From contig JAFEMH010000975.1 in assembly GCA_022495995.1 (NCBI GenBank), positions 372,001 to 436,000 of the forward strand: 64,000 bases of DNA, written 5' to 3'. Position 1 is the first letter of the stretch. Every line of letters starts with the position of its first letter. Shown in pieces: positions 46,201 to 59,424 of this stretch. The notes beneath the pieces were generated by a model that saw only the letters and a program-made list of their open reading frames with translations, had not been told where the DNA came from and made no database searches. This DNA is from Adenophora triphylla var. japonica. Taxonomy: Eukaryota > Streptophyta > Magnoliopsida > Asterales > Campanulaceae. Position numbers and translations under genes: made by a program.

Positions 46201-49200
46201 GAACCCTAGACCTCTCTAGTTAAGCGAGAACCCCAGTTCATTTACACACTTGACGGTGTTGTAACTCTATACTTGTAGAATCAACAAGTTCTCTTTTCTA
46301 CTTGAGTTCTGGGAAAGAATATTGCAAGAAGTTTGTCTTGTTAATTTTGGCACAAGTCAATTTTTGAAATACTAATGAAACAACTGCTCGCATAGGGGGA
46401 GCAAAAGTCACCTGGGATAATTCCATTGGCAGTAAAGGATGTTTTTGGAATAATACAAGAGGTAGTTTATCTCTCTTCTCTCTGTTATCGTCCACTTCTT
46501 TCGGCACTTGGTTTCTGGGGCACTATGGTTTGACAAGAAGTGGATATCACGTACCTTACAATGCATGCTGTACTGACCAGTTTGTTATATCAGACACCTG
46601 GACGGGAGTTCCTTCTTCGTGTATCTTACCTGGAAATATATAATGAGGTCAGTTCTACTTGAACTTTATCCTGCATGATTCAGACCTTTATATTTTCTCT
46701 TATATCTGCATGCGATATTTAAATCAAAGTGCTTTTGTAGCTGGGGGGGATTTTTATTAAATTTTTTTGAAAGCAGAATTTATTGAGCGAGCTATTTGTT
46801 GCCTGCACCATACATGGAGGAAACTAGCTTGTCCCAAACTCTCAAGCCAAAAATCTTCCGAGTTTTCTTCAAGGGAAGAAACTGGAAGTAAATGTTGGTT
46901 TTAGTTTGTGGCTCTTTTACAGTAGTAGATTTTTTTTTTCTATTGTAAGGTTTGTGCAAGCAATGTTAAATTTGGACAAATTTATTAGTCATCTTCTGCA
47001 CTCCTTTTGTGAAGCCATTAAATGTGGTGGGAAATGTACATTTGATTTTATGTGTTACTATTTTCCTGCTTTTGAGTAGGTAAATTGTATCAACTCCATT
47101 ACAAAAGTTGCAAAAATTCCCCAAGGAAAAATAATAAATACTGGCAGTTTATGACCCACCATTCTGCGTGTTCATCCGATCATTAGCTATCAGCCTTCTT
47201 CATCCCCTGTCAATAAAAAAGAACCAGGTCTCTAGCTCCCACTCTTCATCCATGAGAGTAAGCGAACTTACTTGGTTCACCACTACTCTGTTACTGATCT
47301 TGTGTAGTTGCGGTTTCTTCACCCTGTGTTTCCTTATTTGAGGACCTGTCATAATAATATTTTCTCTCATTCATAAATAATTTGTTTTGCATAGTTGGTA
47401 CAAATCTTCTGGGACACAAATGTCTAGTTCCCAATCTAAAACCTTCCGAGTTATCATGTCTCTAGAAATTTGACATGTGTTCTTGACAGGTTTCAAGATT
47501 TCTCCAAACTGATAATATTTGATGTTGATTGTACTTATTCAAGCCTATAGCTTTACTCACAAAATAAATCATGATAAGCATAAGTTTCCTTTGTCCCTTG
47601 AACATTGCAATAATTTACTAGTTCAACAATGATAAGTATGTTACTAGCAGTCTAATGATTTCTGTTCTGTAGGTCATCAATGACTTGCTTGATCCAACAG
47701 GGCAGAATCTAAGAATACGGGAAGATGCACAGGTTGATAAGCTGTTTTCAAGAATATAAAGCTCCATGACTAAGTTTTCATATTGTCTCTTCTTCATTAT
47801 TGCATGCAAATGATATAGTACTTTAGTATTTTGCTGGAGTTTGCTTATTAATATCTGAATAATGTAAAGGCTTAAGTTGCTAAGAGAGGGCTGTCATGTT
47901 GTCACTTGTAGCACAAACCAGGCCGTATGCATGCTTGTGCACAATCATTACCGGGTGAACAAATGCAAACCGTATCTACCCAACCTAAGACCTTGTGTAA
48001 TGAAGCAATAGTACCATGCTAATCATCTCAAACCTTGAGCTGCTAGATAGAGTGTGAAAATGTCAATCACTCTCATTCATATCTGCTATTTTTTGCTGTC
48101 CTCAAGGTTACAATTTGCTGCTCAGTTTGTTGATCTCTCATATTTCCTTTGAGAATAGTATTTGTTTGGGGCATTTACCAAAAACTACTTTTGAAAGATG
48201 GATATTACAAAAAAAACCCACACAAGTTGGATATTTCAAAAAACTCCTTGAATATTTCAAAAAACTCTTTTTATAATTTTTTTAAATGGCATTTATCAGT
48301 TGTTTATAACTGATAAATGGCATTTTTCTGTCAAACAGCCGATAAATGCATTTATCTGTTTTTTAAAGAGTTTCCCGTGCTTGATATTTTGGTTAAACAA
48401 ATGATAAATGCATTTATGAGTATTTTAACAGATAAATACAAAAAAAAAAATAAATAAATTAAAAAAAGTTTTTTTTTTTTTGTAAAATCATAACTTACGT
48501 GTTTTTTTTTTTGTAAATATCATCTTTTTGATGGAGTTTTTGGTAAAAACTCCTATTTATTTTGGTTTCTGCCTAAAAGTTGCGATTTACAAATTTTAAC
48601 TTCGACGTAAAGTTTCAATAGTCATCAAAGCTTTTCCTACAGTATAAACGACTCGCTGAGCAATGCAACAATTCCATATTGTTGCCGGGATCATGGCATT
48701 GGGGCTCTTTTTCTTTTAGCCAGAAACTGTCATAGTCTCTGCTTACCCCTTTGTTAGTAGTGGGATTAATGCTTTTGCCTTATCATGAGATCAGGGTTGT
48801 ACATCAACCTAAGCGTAGCATGAGCGGCTACATTAGAATGATTCCTTCTTAACCTTTTGGCTAACCCCTATGTCTCTCCCATCCTTGAGCATCTCTATAA
48901 GTATGTGTGTGTATATATATATGTATGTGTAGATGTTTTTTTTTTTTAACCTTTGGTTACTTCAGTTATATTGGTCTATTACGGTGACCTTAAGCTAGAC
49001 ACCCTAACATCACATTTTGTGGATTTTTTCAAGGATATTTCTGTTATCCCAATCCTACTCTTAATTAAGTTAGCACCAATAGGAGCTTTGACGACCTCCT
49101 CTCATGCCCATCTATTCACTTAGTTGCAGATTGGAATTTGTGCTTTCCTTTCTCTATGTTGATTTTCTCAAACTTCTAGCATTGACATATATATAATTTT

Positions 49201-49672
49201 TATTTTGGTCATCAACTATAGGTGTATATATTATATCGGAGAACACCTGATAACAAGTAGCAGTAGATTTCCTTGGTTTTAAGGATTTCCATTTTAATGC
49301 GCACATTTAATGGTAGCACCTACAGGGAACTTATGTCGAGGGAATCAAAGAGGAAGTTGTTTTGTCACCTGCTCATGCTCTTTCTTTGATAGCTTCTGGT
49401 GAAGGTATGTATTCTTACTTCCACCAGAATACCTCTCAACAGACATGCTCAATTAGTTACCTTTTCTTTTGGTGTTATGCATTCTTACTTGCAATCAGAA
49501 ATTTAGAAGTTAAGACTAAACAAAGAAAATCATAAAGTTGAGACTACACGTACGTGCGTGAAAAACGGCTGTGGTTTCACACCCTTTCTTATTGGCGGTT
49601 GTTTGGTCCCCCTTTGTTTAGGGGGTTGTTTGGTCCCTTTCGATTTCGGGAATATGCAGCTGTCTACTTTTA

Positions 49673-49727
<55 letters not shown>

Positions 49728-52700
49728 ATATATACTCCCTCCGTCCCACTCGAATTTGGACAAATTTCCTTTTTGGGCGTCCCATCCGAATTTGGACAAC
49801 CCAAAAAGGAAAGTTTATAATAATAAAAAAATGGGCATACCCCACTCACTCATTAACTCCACTCATTCTCCACCATACAATTTATTCAACCAACCACTAT
49901 TAACTCCACTCATTCTCTCTCTTCATTTTCTACCACACATTTTTATTATCTTATTGTTATTTCTTAATCTCCGTGTAAAGTAACTTTGTCCAAATTCGGG
50001 TGGGACGGAGGGAGTATATATATATATATATATATATATATTGCTATTAAGGACAGTGATCCCAAGGTTATAAATTGCAGCCACAACAATTTAACTACAG
50101 AGGTACATAATTGCTACATCAAAACTAAGTTAAACATGAAGTAAGGGTAGTTTTGTAAATACTCTGGAGGGTACATTTGTAAATAGTTTAGTAAGGTTGT
50201 TAGAGTCAATTAGTTGGTTAGCACAAGTTGTAGTCAGTTAGATTAGATATAAATGTAGCAATTAGCTCTGATATCATCTCAAGAACTGAGATGGCCTCCA
50301 TATTGAATGTGAACAAGAACAAATCTAGAGAGAGAAATTTAGCTAAGAACTTCTGAGTGTATATGGAAATTCCAAAAGGGTATCCAAAACCTCTCAATTC
50401 CAACATAGTGTGTAGATTGACCAAGTCTTTATATGGCTTAAAACAAGCTAGCAGACAATGGTTTGCTAGACTTACTGATGCTCTTCTCAATAAAGGATAT
50501 GTTCAATCATTTGCTGATTACTCTCTTTTTACCTACTTTGATGGTCCCAAATTCACTGCAGTTTTGGTGTATGTGGATGCATTGTAGTGGCAGGTAATGA
50601 TGCTTCTACCATTGAGAGTTTAAAGGCTTATTTGGATATTCAGTTCAGCATTAAAAATCTTGGCTTGATAAAGTATTATCTTGGAATTGAGATCATGAGA
50701 ACTAAGGATGGTTTCCATTTGTGTCAACGAAAGTATGCTTTAGATCTGCTTGATGTAGCAGGTCTAATTGATTCCAAACCTTTAACCATTCCTTTTGATC
50801 CAAATTGTAAACTTAGAGCTGATGAAGGGGATTTGTTACCTGATCCTTCCATTTATAGGATATTGGTGGGAAAATTGTTGTATTTGACCATTACAAGGCC
50901 TGACTTAGCTTACTCAGTTCAAGCTTTGAGTCAGTTTGTCCATACTCCAAGGGTGCCTCATCTAAAGGCCATTCACAGGGTACTGAGATACTTAAAAATG
51001 TCTCCAGACAAGGACTATTCTTTTCTTCTTCTTCTTCTCTCCAGCTTAAAGCATTTTGTGATAGTGATTGGGCCAGTGATCCCAATGATAGAAAGTCAGT
51101 CACTGGTTACTGCATGTTCTTGGGATCTTCTTTGATTTCTTGGCTTTCAAAGAAGCAAAGTGTTACTTCAAGGTCTTCTGCAGAATCTGAATATAGAGCC
51201 TTAGCCACTACCAGTTGTGAAATTGTTTGGTTAAGAGGTTTGTTAAAAGGTTTGCAGGTTGACATTCACCTACCTGTTCAAGTGTTTTGTGATAGTTCTG
51301 CTGCCATCAGTATTGCCTCTAATCCAGTCTACCATGCTAGAACCAAACACATTGAATTGGATTGTCACTTTGTCAGGGAGAAGGTTGCTCAGGGCTTATT
51401 ATCTCCTATACATGTTAGTACCAATTCTTAAACAGCTGACATTTTCACCAAGTTTTTGGGTAAAAATCTCCATTGGAAGTTTATGCACAAGTTAGGGATT
51501 CTTAACCCTTTACCCCTTACACTTGTGGGGGGGGGGTGTTAAGGACAGTGATCCCAAGGTTATAAATTGCAGCCACAGCAATTTAACTACAGAGTTACAA
51601 AATCGCTACATCAAAACTAAGTTAAACATGATGTAAGGGTAGTTTTGTAAATACTCTGGAGGGTACATTTGTAAATAGTTTAGTAAGGTTGTTAGAGTCA
51701 ATTAGTTGGTTAGCACAAGTTGTAGTCAGTTAGATTAGATATAAATGTAGCAATTAGCTCTGTAATTCATTCATTAAGAAATACAGAAGAAGTTCTTAGC
51801 TAAATTTCTCTCTCTAGATTTGTTCTTGTTCACATTCAATATGGAGGCCATCTCAGTTCTTGAGAATTGCATAGATATGTATACATAAAACTAACCATAG
51901 ATAGTCAAAAGGGGGACATTTTTCATTATAATTTTTTTTATCCCAGGACAAAACTACGTAAATGGACGATATTCTTGGGCATTAATAAATTCTTACACTG
52001 CATTAAGACTTGTAGGCAAAACTTAAATTATTATTTTGTATACATTGCCACACATATACATCATCTGTTCCAGAAAAATAGGCCGTCCCTCATTGTTGAT
52101 TTGTCCCAAAAAAGTACTCCCAGTTCTAATAAAGAATACTTACGTAATAATTTTAGTACAATTTCAAGAAGGTATAAGCAAGTAAAGTTGTATCCTTGAA
52201 AAGATTGACTTGTTAAATGAGACTTATCTTTTGGTACAAAGGGAGTATGCAATAAACATAGAACGACAGGCGATAATGTTATTTTATATAACTTATTCAA
52301 TTTTTTGACCTCCAAGAAGAAAAAAGAATATCATAGCTACAATGTTCTTGAATTGATGTTTACTTCTACACATTTCTCCTCCTTTTCAGAGTACTATATG
52401 GCCTTGAATTAAAGAAAAAATCTTCTTATAGAACTTCCTTGGGAGTACTATAAGTTTCAAAGCTTGGAAACTTGCAGTTGTTTGGGGTCTTGTAAAATAA
52501 CTTAAGTTCTACTCCCTCCGTCCCACTCGAAGTGTCTCAACTTTCCTTTTTGGGCGTCCCATTTAAAGTGTCTCAATCCCAAAATGGAAAGTTTTTATTA
52601 TTTTTATACTCTTCCTACCCCACTCATTCTCTCTCCTACTTTACTTTTACACTCACAACATTCTCTCTCCTAACTATTCCTCCCACTCATTCTCTCTCCT

Positions 52701-55700
52701 ATTTAATTTTTCATACTCAAAACATTTAACCTTTTTCTCTATCTTACCTCACTTTCCTTAATTCCCGCGCCGATCTCATTTTGAGACACTTCGGGCGGGA
52801 CGGAGGGAGTATAAAGCAAGTTTATGTGCTTAAAATTGATGTTTTAGTTTTTCTTTAGGGGAAAGTCAGTGCTTTCATTTCGATGCACAACTTATGATTA
52901 TTTGCTCAACTAATGGTCTTTATTTTTGGAGTTTTTAACAAAAACTCCCTCAAAAAGATGCTATTTAAAAAAAAACACTTAAAGTTATGATTTTACAAAA
53001 AACTACATTTTATTTGCATTTATCAGTTAAAATAACTGATAAATGCATTTATCCGTTATAAACAACTAATAAATTTATCAGTTATAAGCATTTATCAATT
53101 GTTTAACCAAAATACCAAACACAAAAAACTCTTAAAAAACTGATAAATGCATTTATCAGTTGTTTGACAGAAAAATTCCATTTATCAGTTATAAACAAAT
53201 GATTAATGAATTATTACTTATAAACAACTGATAAATGCCATTTTAAAAAAAATATATACTCCCTCCGTCCTGCTACAAATGAGACGGTTACTGTTTACGC
53301 GTGGATTAAGGAAAAAAATAACGATATAAATGTTTTGAGTGTAAAAGTAAAATAGGAGAGAGAATGAGTGGAGGGAATAGTAAATTATAATGGTGTTGTG
53401 AGTATTAAAATAATGTAGGAGAGAGAATGAGTGGAGGGAATAGTAAAGATTCTTTGCCATTTTAGGAAGTGTGTGATTTGTAGCGGGACGCCCAATGAGG
53501 AAAGTGTGTGATTTGTAGCGGGACGGAGGGAGTATATTTATAAAAAGAAGTTTATTGTAATATTCTAGGTGTTTTTTTTTTTTTAATATCCAACTTGTAT
53601 GTTTTTTTTTTTGTAATATCCATCTTTCAAAAGTAGTTTTTGGTAAATTCCCCTTATTTCTTTTCATTTTGCTATTTATTATCACCCTCTTTTAGTACAG
53701 GTTAAAGCTGAAAAGCTCGATAGTTTGACCTATTTACCATGCGAGAGTTGGAGGGAGATAGGGTCGGAATTTGTTGTCAAAGAGCTTAATATAATTTCTC
53801 AACACATGTGATGCAAACATAAGCCCTTTTTTGGCTTAAGAGATCATTTTATTTGCTAAAAGTAAAAAAAAAAACAATAAATAAGCAAACATTATTCTTT
53901 TTTTAAAGTAAATTTTTACACTAAAGAATACCTTAATTAAAAAGTCAAATTGACATGGCTACCAAGCCTTTAAGAGACATGGTGTCTTTGCAATCAAAGA
54001 CAATATCATTAAAATTATAAATTCATTTAGAATCTACTCATTAATTTATTACCGGTAACTTAGAGAGTAATATCCTGTTCAAATTAGGAAAAATAATTTA
54101 TACCTTAAATAATAAAATAAACTTGTAATTATATGAGAGAAACTTTGGGTATTACATGCAAAGGATATATGCAGGGTCATGCAAACCATTGGATTGATTC
54201 AGCTGCTAATGTTATTTAATTTGAACCTGTAGCTAGTGGTTTTAATAGTAAATTTGTTAAGTACCATTGTATCTCCTCAAGAGGCTGCTGACTTTGGAAT
54301 GGAGAGACTTAACCGGATGTTTTCTTCACAAAACAGAAAGAGTTTTTTTTCCAAAATGCATTGCCCAGAAAAAGAAGGATTAAGTTTGATTGAATAACTT
54401 ATGAGGGGTGGATTACAGTTATAAGGGGTACAGGATACAAGTGGATGCATTTTAGGTGGTTCCTAGAATAGCTTTAGATTATAGTTCTCAACATTGTAGT
54501 ACAAGCCCCCTAAACAAAGAGGAATGATTTTTGTTATTTTACAACTTAATAGAGGAATTATTACATTGAGGCGGGCATTTTTGGAATAAAAAATTTAAAA
54601 CCCGTAAGGAATACATGCTTTTACTATTATATTATGATATACTCCCTCCGTCCCATAGAGCTTAGGAAGATTCCATTTTGCGCGGGAATTAAGGAATATT
54701 ATTATAGTATTAGGAGAGAGAATGAGTGGAAGAAGTGTTGTGAGTGTGAAAAATTAAATAGGAGAGAGAATGAGTGGAGGGAATAGTAAATTATAATGTG
54801 TTGTGAGTATTAAAATAATGTAGGAGAGAGAATGAGTGGAGGGAATAGTAAATTTCTTAAGAGTTATGGGACGCCCAAAATAGAAAGTTTTCTTAAGACT
54901 TATGGGACAGAGGGAGTATACACATTGTGATTAGTTGTTTATTGTCCACTGAGTCTCGTTCATGGAACAGGAACTATTTTATTTTTGCTTATAATTGCAT
55001 TGAAGAGCAATTCACTTGCTGTATTCTCAGTGTAACAATAAAAGGTTTTACTTATTTGGTTTAATTTCATTTTCAACCATTGTACTTTACTCCAACTTTC
55101 ACTTCAACCACTATACTTTGTTTTTAGCACGAAAACCACAAAAGTTTCGAAAAACTATCTCTTTAGCCACAAATTCGTGCCTAATCCGTGTCTAATCCGT
55201 GGCTAATTCATGCCTTAGTTCACGAATTTGTGGCCAAAATGATAGTTTTCCAAAACTTTGTGGTTTTTGTGCTAAAAACAAGTATAGTGGTTGAAGTGAA
55301 AGTCGAGGTAAAGTACAATGGTTGAAAATGAAATTAAACCTACTTATTTTTGCTGTATGTAGAAGTTACAATCTATGTAAGTTTTGATCATCTAGTTGGC
55401 CACAAATATAAATAGCAGGTCCTTCAGTAGACTTGGAAAAACTGCAAGCAGAGTTTGGAGCATCAAATATGATGTTATATGGCCATACGTGCTATCCGCT
55501 TCTCATTTCCTATTCCACTGAGTACTTTATAATTTTGTCACTTCGTCAGTTTAAACACAACTTTACCACTTATTCTTGTTATTACTGCAGCGCATAGGCA
55601 TGTGGGTTCCAATAATTTCAACTTATTCAGCAGTCGGAGCCATACTATATTCACCTTGGTAATTAATATTCTATTTCCACGTGTACAGGTTCCCTGACAT

Positions 55701-58700
55701 TGTAGCACATGCTTAACAATTATGAGTTTACGACTTGATTTCTGTTGGTTTTGCATGTTTTGACTTCTGCATGTACAAAGCTTGCAAAATCTGTAGGTTA
55801 AACTTTATCTCGTCTTTGTTCAATAATCATTGTGTCGTTTATGGAAATTAAATCCTGAATAGTTTATATTAACTGGAGAAAGGTAAGTGATATTTATTAT
55901 AGGCCACCCCTGGATGTGTTCTTCATTTAGAAGTCTAAGTGGGAACTTGGATGATGTATTGCTGTTAGTATATGGGGAGCTGTGAGTCTGTGATACTGAT
56001 CTCTCTCTACTTGCAAAGAGTGTTTAATGGGTTGTATTCTTTGTATATTTTCATATATTGAGTGTATTTTGTGGTACTCCTGTTTATGGCTGTGATCAGC
56101 TTCGGGAATGTCAGTCCATTTGGAGCCCCTCGGTTCCCTCTTAATTGTAGCTGGTGTATGGTTTTGTTAATTAAGAAGGGGGAGGGCAAATGATTTGAAG
56201 GGGGGGGATTGGTTATGAGTCGTTGCTATTATGAGGGCTTTTGAGGTTTTAGGAATGTGATGCTTCCTGACGTTCTTTTTCTTTGAAAAGAAGACATTAA
56301 AAATGTATTACTACATCTGTCCCAAAATGAATGACCAAAAATTTTCCAAATTTGGTCTTGATCAAGACCAAACTAATTTTTTTTGGTCATTCGTTTTGAG
56401 ATGGAGGGAGTACTTAAAAGACAAATATTACATCCCAATACAATATTCCAATATGCATCATTAGTTATCCTAACAAACACCCCCTCCCAAATAGACCATA
56501 TCCCTAATATACCCATACCTAAAGAAAAAATCCTTAAAAACACAATTAAACCTCCTCAACCAACACCTTTGAGCTCCACATATGCTACTCAACCAGAAAG
56601 CCCAAATATACCCAAATCTGAAAAACCCTAAAACACACCTAAAGCCTGATAAAATAGAAACCCTAATAAAATGAAGGGAAAACTTCGTTTTTGTCCATCG
56701 TACTTTGGGGCATGTTTCACTTTTGCCATCGAACTATATTTTTTTTCATTTTTACCATCGTACTACAAACAATGGTGTCATTTTATTTCCAAATCTGTTA
56801 TTTAGACCTAAATTTATTTCATTTTTACCGTCGTACTACAAACATTATTGTCATTTTTAACCCAAATTTGTTATAAAATGACACCATTGTTTGAAGCACG
56901 ATGGTAAAAATGAAAAAAAAAATAAAGTTAGATGGTAAAAAGTAATCCCTCCATCTCAAAAGGAATGTCTTATTTATATCTGTCCCAATATGTTTGTCCT
57001 CTTTCTAGAAGTGAAACAATTATTTACCTTAGTTTCCTACTCTACTACTCATTTATATGCACTCTTGTTACTGCTTTGTGACTCATTATTTTAGTAGCAA
57101 CAATTCTAATGTACCATTAATAAAGGTTATTCAAGAAGTATTAAGTAATGAGTTTTCTAAATCTATGTGAAAAGTCAAACTATACAGTTTTTTGGGACAT
57201 GGGTATTACTCTTTGTCATCATTATCACAATGTAAGCCTACTGGGAGTCTGGGATTAGTGACAATATTATCCCCAAGGCCTAAGTTATATTAAAGAACAT
57301 AATCAGCAAGATGCCTCCATTTGGTCTAATGAGTACATCTGTCCATCAGACAATTGAAAGCAGTCCATGTGGAGACAATCAAGGGGAAGAAGTCACCTTG
57401 TCACAGCTGGTAAATCAACCTCATCTATCTTCATTTTCTTTGTTAAGTTACTTTAATGAGTTTGACATTATTTTGACGCATCTAATCACTTAAACCCACC
57501 CTTATATGTAATCATCTGTATTGATCCTCAAATTACGTTTGCAGCATTTGATTGACCTTGCAGGATCTGAGAGTTCTAAGACGGAGACGACAGGGTTGAG
57601 GAGAAAAGAGGGCTCATATATAAATAAAAGTTTACTAACTCTTGGCACTGTAAGATTTCTCCTTATGTTCCTTTCAGTTTTCACTCTTGAGGGTTTTATG
57701 GCCAACTTCTTTTGACCTTTTGTTTCTCCACCTCTTTAACATGTGTTGGTTTTGCTAGGAAAATATTTAACTTGAGCAATTGACTTTTTTTTTTTTAAAA
57801 CTAAGTGAGATTATTGATATTTGATACTGTCAAAATGGACCCATTTTGTTTCTTTGGGTTACTATGTTACTTGAACTTGAAGTATAATGCCCATATATTG
57901 AATTGCTTTTTGATGTTGCGGGTGGTTCTAAAACAAAATGTCCTAGAATGTTACAGAGAAAACTGTCCAGCAATTATCATCCTTGTTCACTCACTATATA
58001 AGCCTCTGTTCTCTACTTGCCAAATATATATTTTCTCAGGTGATATCTAAACTAACGGATGGAAAGTCTACTCATGTTCCATATCGAGATTCAAAACTAA
58101 CGCGTTTATTGCAATCATCTCTCAGTGGCCATGGACGAGTCTCTGTAAGTTTAATACTCTATTTTTTTTCTTTCTGTTTTTCCTTTTATGCTCTTGCATG
58201 CGCCCTTTTTTTTTGGTAGGGTGGGGACAGATCCTTAACATGCAACTACTCAACCCTGGGGTACTGGTTGCAGCCTCTACAACATCTAAGTAGTGTTAAG
58301 AACTTAATATTCTAACTGTTATCAATGTAAAGGATTAAGCCAGGTGATCTGCAGAAAAGATATGCTACCCTTGAACATGGTTCACATTACCATTTTAGCC
58401 CAGAATCTTTCTAATGCCAAATGTGGATAAACACACGATAGCAATCCCCTCAGACAAGCTCTAGGATTCTCCATATAGCTGAGAGCTCTGTTGCAATGAT
58501 AATGATTTAAGCACTATTACCAAAAAGGGCCACTAGTCAGGTGCCTTGACCGTATCTTATCAGTTCACCTATGCCATCTGGATCTGGATTCCCACTTTGC
58601 AGCACCAATATTCAGTTTTATTCTGTGGCAATTCAGGGAGGCTTGTGCTAGATATCTGTAGCTAATACTTTCAGTGTTGCTTTGATCTTGGGTCTATTAT

Positions 58701-59354
58701 TGTGTATCAGATGTTGAGTTTTTCTCCTTCTTTTAATTGATTTGGAAGCCTTGCTTAAACATTATGCTTTTGCTATGTAATCTTTCTATAGCTTATATGC
58801 ACTGTGACACCTGCCTCTAGCAATACGGAGGAAACACATAATACCCTAAAGTTTGCACATCGTAGTAAACATGTGGAGATCACGGCTTCTCAGAATAAGG
58901 TACAATTCAAGTTGTTCTCCATGAGAAATGGTATCTGCTGGAAGTTCTTCCAATCATGTATTCTGTCTTACACTTTGTGTCTCATATTTCAGATTATCGA
59001 TGAGAAGTCACTTATTAAAAAGTACCAGAGAGAAATCTCAAATTTAAAAGAAGAGCTTCAACAATTAAAGCGTGGTATGGTGGAGAGTCCATTTAAGTTG
59101 GCACCTAGCCAAGAAGATCTGGTTAACTTGAAGCTTCAGGTGTGTACTGTTGGAATATGGTTCCAGTATTTATTTTCATAGATTATGCTGGCTCTTTAGA
59201 GTAAGTTGGCTGAAAAAATGCTCATCACATTGGATGGACCATTTTGCATTAACTTTTACCCAAGAAATGTTTCTCACATATTGGTGCCAGTCCTTGATGG
59301 AAGTTAAATGAGTTGTAAAAATAAAGTATTTGCTTGTTTATTATCATTTCTCCA

Positions 59355-59424
<70 letters not shown>

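Larger units (their letters stand above)
50045..51865 (+). mobile_element. Rearranged Ty1/Copia remnant in kinesin intron 8
   Basis: 1.8 kb, flanked by ATTGC (50040-50044 and 51866-51870). The right LTR is complete (51537-51865, after a G-rich PPT). At the left, only the first about 226 bp of the LTR are in normal orientation. They join at AGCTCTG to an inverted piece holding a PBS-like TGATATCAGAGC and the LTR end (to about 50354). Next comes the C-terminal part of pol. gag, protease, integrase and the RT N-terminus are missing. Confidence 0.85.

Noticed and set aside
46042..46250. tRNA gene
   Set aside because: A- and B-box-like words are present but no cloverleaf could be drawn, and the downstream body and simple tail fit a SINE.
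49530..49983. ORFs with Tyr-Ile repeats
   Set aside because: They arise from the TA microsatellites next to Stowaway MITEs (also at 59249-59742).
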